DNA of 23,547 nucleotides from NCBI GenBank assembly GCA_964565665.1, contig CAZMFZ010000053.1, forward strand, positions 1 through 23,547, given 5' to 3'. The position numbers were made by a program, and so were the translations under genes. The stretch comes from CAZMFZ01 sp964565665. Its GTDB lineage: Bacteria > Bacteroidota > Bacteroidia > Cytophagales > UBA9547. Under the pieces are notes generated by a model that worked only from the letters and a program-made list of their open reading frames with translations, had not been told where the DNA came from and did not search any database. Positions 15,839 to 23,267 of the stretch are shown in pieces (positions within the stretch are counted from its first letter, which is position 1; the number at the start of each line of letters is the position of its first letter).

Positions 15839-16750
15839 ATGGTACAAGACCTGCACAACATTATAACCCTCACTGGAGACTTGGGGAGTGGAAAAAGCAA
15901 AACCGGGAAACTGATTTGCACACAAATTCCTGGCTTCAACTACATTTCTACCGGAGATATACAAAGGAAATTGGCTGAGCAATTAGGTATTACCACCTTG
16001 GAAATGAACCAGTTGGCTGAAACCGACCCAACTATCGACATCAAAATTGATTCTATTTTTATTAATCTGAAAAATACAGATGAAAGACAGGTAGTAGATT
16101 CCAGAATGGCTTGGCACTTTCTGCCCAAATCGTTCAAGATAATGCTAAAAGCTGATATTGACATTACCACACAGCGAGTGATGCACGATAAAATGCGGAA
16201 AAGTGAAACCTCTCAAGTTCTTGATTACGAGGCTTTAAAGCAAAGTCTGAGAGCTAGAAAAGCAAGTGAGACAAAACGATTTATTCAAAAATACAATGCC
16301 AATGGCAACGATGTTAATAATTTCGATATTATTGTAGAAACATCATTCATTTCTGCTGAAGATGTGGCTGAAATTATCATCAAAAATTATCATAAATGGG
16401 TAAATAGTGAATCGTATGCTAAATTTTGGGTATCGCCAAAGCAACTATTGCCAACCAAGCAAACAGACGGAATTACTAAAAACATAGGTTTTGATGAAGA
16501 TGAACCTGTAATAATAGTGGTTTACCAAGATAAGTATTTCGTGATTGATGGGCATAGAAGAGTAAGCGATGCCATTAGAAATGGCGTACACTATATTTCA
16601 ACGGTATTAATAAACAGTTATGAAATACTAAACGATGCCAAATCGGCCTCGCAGCTCATTGATAAACAATACCATAGCGAAGTAGTGGAAAAATGGGAAG
16701 CCGACCACGGATTTCAATTTTTTAAAACGTATCATTCACCTAAAGAATAA
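15839..16750 (+). CDS. Archaeal-type CMP kinase-like P-loop protein fused to a ParB/Srx-like domain
   Basis: A 303-residue two-domain protein. Residues 7-182 follow the archaeal-type cytidylate kinase pattern from end to end: P-loop GDLGSGKS (13-20), FNYISTGDIQRKLA (33-46) for the nucleotide monophosphate site, ETDPTIDIKID (61-71), VVDSRMAWH (85-93) in place of the usual EGRLAAW, and a lid-side region SETKRFIQKYN (143-153) before FDIIVETS (162-169). Residues 195-265 look like a ParB/sulfiredoxin domain: SPKQLLPTK, then DKYFVIDGHRRVSDAIRNG (231-249). DGHRR lies close to the DGHHR type of free serine kinases (SerK) of the same fold. No helix-turn-helix of true ParB is seen, so chromosome partitioning is unlikely. 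Whether it phosphorylates a nucleotide, serine or another metabolite is unknown. nadD begins five bases after it. Confidence 0.8.
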   Translation: MVQDLHNIITLTGDLGSGKSKTGKLICTQIPGFNYISTGDIQRKLAEQLGITTLEMNQLAETDPTIDIKIDSIFINLKNTDERQVVDSRMAWHFLPKSFKIMLKADIDITTQRVMHDKMRKSETSQVLDYEALKQSLRARKASETKRFIQKYNANGNDVNNFDIIVETSFISAEDVAEIIIKNYHKWVNSESYAKFWVSPKQLLPTKQTDGITKNIGFDEDEPVIIVVYQDKYFVIDGHRRVSDAIRNGVHYISTVLINSYEILNDAKSASQLIDKQYHSEVVEKWEADHGFQFFKTYHSPKE

Positions 16751-16755
16751 AGCAG

Positions 16756-17325
16756 TTGAAAATCGGACTCCTTTTTGGCTCATTTAACCCCTTGCATATC
16801 GGGCATTTAATTATTGCCAATAGCATGATTGATTTGGCTGGAATGGACGAAGTATGGCTGGTAGTTACGCCTCTTAATCCATTTAAAAAGAGTTCTGATT
16901 TACTTGCCGAAGACGAGCGATTGAAAATGGTGAAAATTGCCATTAAAGACAACCCCAAATTGAAAGCAAGCGATATTGAGTTTTCGCTGCCTAAACCAAA
17001 CTATACGGTAGATACCCTAATGTATTTACAGGCCCAACACCCCGACACTCAATTTTTTTTGGTGATGGGGGAAGATAATTTGGTGAAATTCGACCAATGG
17101 AAAGACTACGACAAAATATTTGAAAACTTTGAAGTGTTGGTTTATCCAAGGCCTTACACCCCAAATACGCAATTGAAAATTCACCCTAGAGTACACATTT
17201 TCAACTGCCCACTTTTAGATATTTCATCAACATATATCAGGGAAAATATTAAATATGGCAAATCGATAAAGTATTTAGTACCAGAAGCGGTAGAGGAATA
17301 TATCAGAAATAACCTGAAAAGATAA
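16756..17325 (+). CDS. nadD: Nicotinate-nucleotide adenylyltransferase
   Basis: A 189-residue enzyme that joins nicotinate mononucleotide and ATP to deamido-NAD, the last step but one of NAD synthesis. It has the nucleotidyltransferase signature GSFNPLHIGHL (8-18), VTPLNPFKK in the acceptor-binding region, MGEDNLVKFDQWKDY (about 98-112) and the C-terminal ISSTYIREN motif (about 157-165) that holds the ATP phosphates. Start: the family N-terminus MKIGLLFGSF maps to a TTG codon at 16756, five bases after the upstream stop, so a non-ATG start is well supported. In many Bacteroidota gmk precedes nadD; here the kinase-ParB/Srx fusion takes that place. The stop codon overlaps the ATG of prmC by one base. 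Confidence 0.95.
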   Translation: MKIGLLFGSFNPLHIGHLIIANSMIDLAGMDEVWLVVTPLNPFKKSSDLLAEDERLKMVKIAIKDNPKLKASDIEFSLPKPNYTVDTLMYLQAQHPDTQFFLVMGEDNLVKFDQWKDYDKIFENFEVLVYPRPYTPNTQLKIHPRVHIFNCPLLDISSTYIRENIKYGKSIKYLVPEAVEEYIRNNLKR

Positions 17326-18182
17326 TGCAGGCGAAGCTGTATTTTGACCGTGCGAAATTGGTATTAGCCTCAATTTACGAGCAGACAGAAGCCAACGAAA
17401 TTGCCTTTTTGCTTATAAATCATCTGAGCGGATTATCAAAAACCGATGTTTTACTCAACAAACCCGTTGACATTTTCAATGAACTTTTGTTTAATATTTC
17501 GTTAGAGAGGCTGTTGAAATACGAGCCCATTCAGTATGTGATTGGCAAGGCTCATTTTCTGGGTCGAGAATTTATTGTAAACAAGCACACCCTGATTCCT
17601 CGCCCTGAAACTGAAGAATTGGTGACCCTCATTTTTGCAGGAAACAAAGGAAAATCGGGATTGAAAATACTGGATATCGGCACTGGTTCGGGCTGTATTT
17701 CTATAAGTTTAAAATTGGAAATGCCTGATAATGAATATATTGGGGTAGATATCTGTCAATTGGCTCTCGACACAGCACAGCAAAACGCCTTACAATTCAG
17801 CACTCCCGTTGAATTTCAAAAAGCCGATATTCTCAATAATCAACCTCATCAATTTTCCGAATCAAAATTTGATATTATTGTATCAAATCCGCCTTATGTG
17901 TTAGAAAGTGATAAAAAAGGAATGAAACCCAATGTGCTAGATTATGAGCCTCATACCGCACTATTTGTACCTGATACAAATCCACTTTTATTTTACGAAG
18001 CTATTTTGATTTTCGCCCATAATAATTTAAAAATTTATGGCAGGCTTTATTTTGAAATATATGAAAAGAAAGGCATAGAAATAAAAGAATTGATGTATAA
18101 ATATCAGTTCATCAACATTTCAATCGAGGTTGATTTCAATAAAAAAGCTAGATTTGCAATAGGCACATTCGCTCCTAAATGA
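17325..18182 (+). CDS. prmC: Release factor glutamine methyltransferase PrmC
   Basis: A 285-residue SAM-dependent enzyme that methylates the Gln of the GGQ motif in release factors RF1 and RF2, needed for efficient peptide release. The N-terminal helical part (about 1-85) precedes IPRPETEELV (91-100), a family motif, then the SAM motif ILDIGTGSGC (115-124), the acidic VDICQLAL (141-148) and the catalytic NPPY (188-191). It overlaps nadD by one base and the next gene by four bases (ATGA), which argues for translational coupling. prfA is not beside it. Confidence 0.95.
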   Translation: MQAKLYFDRAKLVLASIYEQTEANEIAFLLINHLSGLSKTDVLLNKPVDIFNELLFNISLERLLKYEPIQYVIGKAHFLGREFIVNKHTLIPRPETEELVTLIFAGNKGKSGLKILDIGTGSGCISISLKLEMPDNEYIGVDICQLALDTAQQNALQFSTPVEFQKADILNNQPHQFSESKFDIIVSNPPYVLESDKKGMKPNVLDYEPHTALFVPDTNPLLFYEAILIFAHNNLKIYGRLYFEIYEKKGIEIKELMYKYQFINISIEVDFNKKARFAIGTFAPK

Positions 18183-19585
18183 TTCGTTTTTTCCGATTTT
18201 CAGGGCCGGTTCAATTCGGCATACTATTTTTACTGATTTGGCTTTTTCGACTGCCATTGTTTTTTACCGATGCTCCTTTGCTGTGGGAAGATGTGAAAAA
18301 CTTGGCGATTGGCGAGAAATTGGCCGATGGTTTTTTGCTTTATCGAGATATTATTGATTCTTCCGCTCCTTTATCAGCCCTTGTGTATTGGTTTTTAAGT
18401 CTGGTAGCTGGGCGATCAATGTCGTTACTTTACATCATTTCGGGAATTATTTTATTTGTACAATCTCAAATATTTAAGTGGATTTGCAATAGCAACGAAA
18501 TTCTTTCTGAAAAAGGCGACTTGCCAGCATTGATTTATGTAGTGATGGCTGGCACTTGCTTCGATTTTTTCTCGCTTTCCCCCGCCTTCATTTCCCTTAC
18601 TTTTCTACTTATTGCTATTAATGGTGTGTTCAAACACATAAAATCAGAAAACGATGAAGGTGGAATATTTGCTACAGGGTTGATTTTGGGCTTGGCTTAC
18701 TTGAGTTTTGCCCCTGCTATTATCTATTTTCTGCTTACCTATTTCACTTTTCTAGTTTTTACCCGTACACATTTTCGCCACTATTTGCTTTTTGCCACAG
18801 GCTTTGCATTCCCCATATTATTTTGCCTCACGTTTTTTTTTATACTTGATGCTGAGGCTGAATTTGTAAATTATTATTTGTTTCAATTTCCTGCTGCATT
18901 AGGCTTTGAAAGAGGTTTTAACTGGAAAATCATCGCTTTTCTAGTATTACCATCATTTTTATTTACTATAGTAGGCATAATAAGGGCTGCCACATTTCGC
19001 AGGTTTATTATTTATCAAGTCATTAGCCAAAGAATTATGTTCATTTGGCTTTTATTTACTGTAATTATTGTCACCTTATTTTTCAAGAATTTCACCTCTG
19101 CATTTAGTTTGGCAATACCATTTGTATCGTTTTTTATATGCCACTTTTTTCAATTAATGAAGAAAAAAAAACTTGGTGGCTATTTGCTTCTCATTCTCCT
19201 GATTTACAATCTGCGAATGGTGTATTCATATATTGAATTGCCCTATTTGAATAAAAATTTAATTGATTTCAACAATCAAGTATTAAAACCAAGCCCTTTA
19301 ACTGGCAAATTTAAAGACAAGAAAATATGGGTAATAGGCAATGAATTGGCAGTGTATAGCCACAACAAGATTGCCACTTGCTATTTTGATTTTCAGTTGA
19401 GCAAATCAATATTAACACACCCCGAATACTACGACAATCTCAACCATATTTACTACTCGTTATTAATAGATATGCCGGAAGTAATAATTGACAATGAGGC
19501 ACTTATGCCTATAATATTTGAAAAAATTCCCTTGCTTAAAAAGGCTTATATTTCACCTGAAAAGGGCATTTATATCAAACCGTAA
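18179..19585 (+). CDS. Polytopic membrane protein, possible GT-C-like glycosyltransferase
   Basis: A 468-residue inner-membrane protein with about ten or eleven hydrophobic helices up to residue 345 and a soluble C-terminal tail of about 120 residues. Near the N-terminus, TDAPLLWEDVKNLAIGEKLA (30-49) followed by LLYRDIIDSSAPL (53-65) resembles the first luminal loop of GT-C and PMT-type enzymes, where an acidic residue is followed by a G..LYRD..D..PP pattern, but the second acidic residue typical of catalysis cannot be placed with certainty. A match to membrane proteins of unknown function (DUF6427-like) is also possible. The gene overlaps prmC by four bases and precedes the methyltransferase by 11 bases. 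Function is not established. Confidence 0.75.
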   Translation: MIRFFRFSGPVQFGILFLLIWLFRLPLFFTDAPLLWEDVKNLAIGEKLADGFLLYRDIIDSSAPLSALVYWFLSLVAGRSMSLLYIISGIILFVQSQIFKWICNSNEILSEKGDLPALIYVVMAGTCFDFFSLSPAFISLTFLLIAINGVFKHIKSENDEGGIFATGLILGLAYLSFAPAIIYFLLTYFTFLVFTRTHFRHYLLFATGFAFPILFCLTFFFILDAEAEFVNYYLFQFPAALGFERGFNWKIIAFLVLPSFLFTIVGIIRAATFRRFIIYQVISQRIMFIWLLFTVIIVTLFFKNFTSAFSLAIPFVSFFICHFFQLMKKKKLGGYLLLILLIYNLRMVYSYIELPYLNKNLIDFNNQVLKPSPLTGKFKDKKIWVIGNELAVYSHNKIATCYFDFQLSKSILTHPEYYDNLNHIYYSLLIDMPEVIIDNEALMPIIFEKIPLLKKAYISPEKGIYIKP

Positions 19586-19596
19586 AGCCAAAAAAT

Positions 19597-20307
19597 ATGC
19601 TAACCAAAGGCAAGCTTTATCTCATTCCTTCTTTACTTTTTCCTAATACAGAAGACCGAGCATTACCTGCTTACAACAGTGAAGTAATCAAAAACATAAA
19701 GTATTTTTTAGTTGAGAATGAACGAACTGCCCGCAGGTTTATTTCTGCACTTCATTTGGGCTTGACAATCGAAGAGCTGCAATTTTTTAGACTCGATAAA
19801 GATACCAAGGCAGATGAAATTGAGCCAGTATTTCGATTTTTAGTACAGGGGCAAGATGTGGGAGTTATATCAGAGGCAGGCTGCCCGGGTATAGCCGATC
19901 CTGGTGCATTGGCTGTGACTTTGGCACATAAAAAAGAAATTGAAGTAGTACCTTTAGTTGGCCCTTCATCTATTGTATTGGCTCTGATGGCCGCAGGTTT
20001 TAGCGGGCAATCGTTTGTATTTCACGGGTATTTGCCCATTGAAAAAAATGAAAGGCAGCTTACTTTGAAAAGACTTGAGAAAGACGCAGTTTCAAAGCAC
20101 CAAAGCCAAATATTTATAGAAACACCATATAGAAACACTTCCTTATTTGCCGATATAGTAGCTGTGTGCCAAGCTAGTACTCAACTTTGTGTAGCTTGCG
20201 ATATTACTGCCCCCACTCAGTATATCAAAACCAAGTCAATAATAGGCTGGAAAAAATCTATACCTGATTTGAATAAAAAGCCCACTGTTTTTTTATTATT
20301 CGGTTGA
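19597..20307 (+). CDS. RsmI-like SAM-dependent methyltransferase (short Bacteroidota form)
   Basis: A 236-residue member of the tetrapyrrole methylase fold related to RsmI, which 2'-O-methylates C1402 of 16S rRNA. Signature segments: GKLYLIPSLLFPN near the N-terminus, FLVENERTARRFI (about 37-49), VISEAGCPGIADPGALAV (about 89-106), PLVGPSSIVLALMAAGFSGQ (about 123-142), FHGYLPIEKNERQ and IFIETPYRN (about 170-178). It lacks the C-terminal domain of the 286-residue E. coli enzyme, as do its Bacteroidota relatives. The rRNA target is inferred, so no gene symbol is given. It lies 11 bases after the membrane protein gene. Confidence 0.88.
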   Translation: MLTKGKLYLIPSLLFPNTEDRALPAYNSEVIKNIKYFLVENERTARRFISALHLGLTIEELQFFRLDKDTKADEIEPVFRFLVQGQDVGVISEAGCPGIADPGALAVTLAHKKEIEVVPLVGPSSIVLALMAAGFSGQSFVFHGYLPIEKNERQLTLKRLEKDAVSKHQSQIFIETPYRNTSLFADIVAVCQASTQLCVACDITAPTQYIKTKSIIGWKKSIPDLNKKPTVFLLFG

Positions 20308-20347
20308 ATAAATGAAAATTGCAATACAAACGTAACTGCCTAAATAT

Positions 20348-20872
20348 ATGCCTATTGCCCCACCTATTAATTTGAAAAACTGGATTGTAGAAAATCGCCA
20401 TTTGTTGAAACCTCCAGTTGGGAATCAACAAGTATATAAGCTCAATGACGATTTTATTGTGATGGTGGTTGGCGGTCCGAATGCACGAAAGGATTACCAT
20501 TACAATGAAGGCGAAGAATTGTTTTACCAATTAGAGGGTGAAATTAAATTGAGCATAATGGAGGCAGGCGAGAAAAAAGACATAAAAATAGGAGAGGGCG
20601 ATTTGTTTCTGTTGCCACCCCGCACGCCTCATTGGCCACAGCGTGGGGCAAACACCATTGGATTAGTAATAGAAAGATACAGAAAGCCAACAGAATTGGA
20701 CGGGTTTATGTGGTTTTGCGAGCATTGTGGCAATAAATTGTATGAAGAATTTATTCCTGTTTCTGATATTGTAAAGCAATTGCCGGAAGTCATGCATACT
20801 TTTTATGCCAATGAAACATTGCGATGCTGTAAAAATTGCGGAAATTTAATGCTGCCACCTATTACCACATAA
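20348..20872 (+). CDS. nbaC: 3-hydroxyanthranilate 3,4-dioxygenase
   Basis: A 174-residue cupin that opens the ring of 3-hydroxyanthranilate, giving the precursor of quinolinate in the kynurenine route from tryptophan to NAD. The Fe ligands are visible at His51, Glu57 and His95 (HYNEGEELFY; PRTPHWPQRG), and Arg47 and Arg99, which bind the substrate in the bacterial enzyme, are in place. The C-terminal half has the rubredoxin-like site CEHC (124-127) and CKNC (161-164) of the bacterial type. Length fits the Cupriavidus enzyme. No other kynurenine genes adjoin it, but nadD lies 3 kb upstream in the same run of genes. haaO is an alternative name. Confidence 0.95.
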   Translation: MPIAPPINLKNWIVENRHLLKPPVGNQQVYKLNDDFIVMVVGGPNARKDYHYNEGEELFYQLEGEIKLSIMEAGEKKDIKIGEGDLFLLPPRTPHWPQRGANTIGLVIERYRKPTELDGFMWFCEHCGNKLYEEFIPVSDIVKQLPEVMHTFYANETLRCCKNCGNLMLPPITT

Positions 20873-20904
20873 TTGATTCTTTCAGCCTACATATTTTTAC
20901 CGTC

Positions 20905-21897
20905 ATGATAAAAACGCTCAGTACCAAAAAAGACGCTTCCAATGCCAGCACATTTTCTATTTCAACGACTGCATTTGGCAAGTTTACAGCTTATACATTG
21001 CACAATGATGCAACTGGAGAATCGGCAGCAATTATTCCAGGTTGTGGAGCCGCGCTCAATTCATTGGTATTGCGAAAAGAAAATTTACTTTTCGAAACAA
21101 TTGATGGCAATGCCAATGAGCAATATTTGTTGGGCGAAGGAGCTAAAGATTACAATGGAAAAATATTATTTCCGTACCCAAACCGCACCAAGGGCGGATT
21201 GTATATTTTCGAAGGCAAAATGTATCATTTTGATATAAATGATGGCCATGATTGGCAAAATTCGCTGCATGGGCTTTGTGCTGAAGCCAATTTTGAAGTG
21301 GTAAATCAAGATATAAAAAAAACAAAAGCCAGCTTGCAAATCAAATACAAATTAGATGGCAAACATCATGCATATCCTTTTGAAATTCTACTTACAGTAG
21401 TGTATGAACTATCGAAGAAGGGGCTGGCAGTGTGGACGGAGGTTCACAATTTAGGCTCCAAAACTGCTCCTTTTGGGCTTGGCTGGCATCCTTATTTCAA
21501 AACAGGCTCGAAAGTAGACGATTTGGAAATGTGGTTGCCACAACATTATGAATTGCAGGTAGATGAACAATTGATTCCTACTTCAAAAATAAGTGAGGGC
21601 TACAGTTTTACTTCATATGAATCAATAAGCAGCATAACTTTAGACAACGGCTATATGATAAACCCCGATTTGATACAGGCAAGCGTCAAAATCAATGATC
21701 CTATTCAAGGTTTTTATATTGAGCTCGCTTGCCTTAAAGGCTACGATTATTTGCAAGTATATACGCCCAACCATAGAAATTCCATAGCAATTGAGCCGCA
21801 AACTTGTGCTGCTGACGCGTTTAATAATAAAATGGGGCTAGTGGAACTAATGCCAAACGAAAAACGCAATTTTGCCTTTTCAATTGGTATTGGCTAA
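20905..21897 (+). CDS. Aldose 1-epimerase family protein
   Basis: A 330-residue galactose-mutarotase-like beta-sandwich protein. Hallmarks: IIPGCGAALNSLVL near the N-terminus, KILFPYPNRTKGG (substrate Arg region), NDGHDWQNSLHGL with the catalytic His, GLGWHPYFKTG with the second His, and near the C-terminus an IAIEPQTCAADAFN segment whose Glu is the likely catalytic base. The sugar substrate is unknown; no sugar-uptake genes are near. An earlier ATG at 20836 lies inside the preceding gene; the start at 20905 follows that gene's stop and precedes a normal N-terminus, so it is preferred. It is the last gene of the plus-strand run. Confidence 0.9.
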   Translation: MIKTLSTKKDASNASTFSISTTAFGKFTAYTLHNDATGESAAIIPGCGAALNSLVLRKENLLFETIDGNANEQYLLGEGAKDYNGKILFPYPNRTKGGLYIFEGKMYHFDINDGHDWQNSLHGLCAEANFEVVNQDIKKTKASLQIKYKLDGKHHAYPFEILLTVVYELSKKGLAVWTEVHNLGSKTAPFGLGWHPYFKTGSKVDDLEMWLPQHYELQVDEQLIPTSKISEGYSFTSYESISSITLDNGYMINPDLIQASVKINDPIQGFYIELACLKGYDYLQVYTPNHRNSIAIEPQTCAADAFNNKMGLVELMPNEKRNFAFSIGIG

Positions 21898-21959
21898 ACC
21901 ATTTTTGCGATATCAATTTTTGGGCATCGGTAAGTGCATCGAAATATGCCACGTTTTTT

Positions 21960-21990
21960 TACACTTGACTTGGGAGTATCTTCAAGTGTA
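21960..21990. repeat. Inverted repeat downstream of the epimerase
   Basis: TACACTTGA (21960-21968) and TCAAGTGTA (21982-21990) pair perfectly around 13 bases. A T-run precedes the stem and a weaker T-rich stretch follows it about 8 bases later. It may be a non-classical terminator for either flanking gene, since both end towards it. I cannot decide. Confidence 0.4.
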
Positions 21991-22084
21991 GCCACTTCTA
22001 TTTTTCAAAAAAAAAGAAGAGAGGCCAATATCTATACATTGAAATAATTGAGAACGCTTTTGATGGCAGATTTATATTATTGAA

Positions 22085-22531
22085 TCAAACCACTTGATTA
22101 TAGCTTGGCAATTCATGTATCTGTAATACTTCATTTTCAATTTTATAATAATGGTGCTGCATACCATTAGTAAGCACAATATATTTGGGTTTTAGCTGGC
22201 TGAAATATACCGATGCTTGTTGAAGAGTACGAGAAGAAATTTTTATAAACGGAGCTTTGCATTCTATTAATATGAGTGGCTCTCCGTTGTCAGGTGAATA
22301 TACAATAATGTCTGCACGTTTGGCTCGCTTATGGTATTGCAAACCAATTTCCGAATGTATCAATCCTTTCGGGTAGTGAAGGTGGTGAACCAAGTAATTC
22401 AGGAAATGCTGCCTCACCCATTCCTCTGGTGTCAACTTTAGTTTCGCTTTTCTAAAGGGGTCATATATATATAAGTCGCCTTCATTTTGCGATATTTTGT
22501 GAGCAAAGCTTGGCAAGTTCAATATCAACAT
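22085..22531 (-). CDS. Stand-alone HsdR_N-type PD-(D/E)XK domain protein
   Basis: A 148-residue soluble protein. Residues 29-120 follow the type I restriction enzyme R N-terminal (HSDR_N_2) pattern: KLTPEEWVRQHFLNYLVHHL, KGLIHSEIGL, then RADIIVYSPDNGEPLILIECK (92-112), whose Asp, Glu and Lys make the nuclease-fold core. The helicase part of HsdR is absent and no hsdM or hsdS is near, so it is not a restriction system. Such single-domain proteins are widespread in Bacteroidota chromosomes. The intact catalytic residues suggest a nucleic-acid-binding or cutting role, not shown. It is transcribed alone, convergent with the epimerase gene. Confidence 0.85.
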   Translation of the reverse strand: MLILNLPSFAHKISQNEGDLYIYDPFRKAKLKLTPEEWVRQHFLNYLVHHLHYPKGLIHSEIGLQYHKRAKRADIIVYSPDNGEPLILIECKAPFIKISSRTLQQASVYFSQLKPKYIVLTNGMQHHYYKIENEVLQIHELPSYNQVV

Positions 22532-22707
22532 ATTCTAAAACTATAACTTAAAATGCATTTTCAAACACCTATTATAAAAAAATTATTTACTTAGCTAACG
22601 GCAATTTGCAAGTCAATTAATAATTCTGTAATTAAGTATTGCAACACATAAACATATACATTTTTCAAGAATTTTCATTTGTAGGTTTCAGATATAAAAA
22701 TTATTCC

Positions 22708-22715
22708 TACTTTTG
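22708..22715 (+). promoter_or_regulatory. -7 promoter box of tRNA-Ser
   Basis: TACTTTTG is a full match to TAnnTTTG, followed by CAGTCCC and then the tRNA 12 bases after the box. A weak -33 (TTTC at 22686-22689) lies 18 bases upstream. Confidence 0.7.
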
Positions 22716-22727
22716 CAGTCCCAAAAT

Positions 22728-22812
22728 AGAGAGATGGCAGAGCGGTCGAATGCGGTGGTCTTGAAAACCATTGACTGTCATAGGTCCGGGGGTTCGAATC
22801 CCTCTCTCTCTA
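22728..22812 (+). tRNA. tRNA-Ser (anticodon UGA)
   Basis: An 85-base class II tRNA. The acceptor stem pairs AGAGAGA (22728-22734) with TCTCTCT (22805-22811). The D arm contains GCAGAGCGGTCGAATGC. The anticodon loop CTTGAAA (22760-22766) gives UGA at 22762-22764, with GTGGT/ACCAT as stem. A variable arm with GAC and GTC follows, then GGGGG TTCGAAT CCCTC as the T arm. The 3' CCA is not encoded. Odd points are an A1-U72 terminal pair and A at the discriminator position, where serine tRNAs usually have G. Confidence 0.96.
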
Positions 22813-22815
22813 CTC

Positions 22816-22847
22816 AAAAGGTCCTGATGTGAATCGGGACTTTTTTT
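22816..22847 (+). terminator. Intrinsic terminator after tRNA-Ser
   Basis: GTCCTGAT (22821-22828) pairs with ATCGGGAC (22833-22840), with one G-U pair and a GTGA loop, followed by seven T residues. It closes a single-tRNA transcription unit. Confidence 0.88.
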
Positions 22848-23267
22848 GTTTTATCCATTTCCCCCATTTCCATTAATACCGTTCCAATTTTTTCTAGATC
22901 ACAAAAAAGGATTTTTCATATTTGCTCACAAATTGTATGAGTAAAATTACGCGTCATTGTTTACGGTTTTTGATGAAAAAACAGATATCCAAATTCATAA
23001 CGCACAAGCTTTACTTCTACTTATTAGGTTTTCAATTGTATTTTTTAGGGTATTTTTAGAATATTTTTAACAAATTTATCTAGAAACCTTCTAAACTTTA
23101 CCTTTAGTATTTCATTTCTTATAGTTTTTTTTCTATATTTGGAAACTTGGCTCTAAAAATAAGCATTCCTACATTATTCATTTGAATCTACTCAGAAAGC
23201 TTACAACAATAGCCATAGACAACCTGTATTCATTTTCTAATTATTCAAAAAGTCCTATTTAGTAGAG
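22848..23267. other. AT-rich intergenic region upstream of gltB
   Basis: These 420 bases hold the gltB promoter box near 23134 and about 120 bases of leader after it. No convincing coding frame, tRNA or known riboswitch pattern is seen in it. Confidence 0.5.
23110..23141 (+). promoter_or_regulatory. gltB promoter
   Basis: TATATTTG (23134-23141) matches the -7 box fully; TTTC (23110-23113) lies 20 bases upstream, close to the -33 TTTG. Transcription would start near 23148, leaving a leader of about 120 bases before the ATG. Confidence 0.55.

Noticed and set aside
15745..15982. Two overlapping open frames on the minus strand near the start of the kinase fusion
   Set aside because: They are antisense to the strong P-loop coding frame and have no family resemblance.
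15839..16750. Chromosome-partitioning ParB
   Set aside because: The ParB-like part lacks the helix-turn-helix DNA-binding domain, no parA is near, and a nucleotide-kinase domain occupies the N-terminus.
22085..22531. Part of a type I restriction-modification system
   Set aside because: There are no hsdM, hsdS or helicase sequences nearby, and the protein is complete as a single domain.
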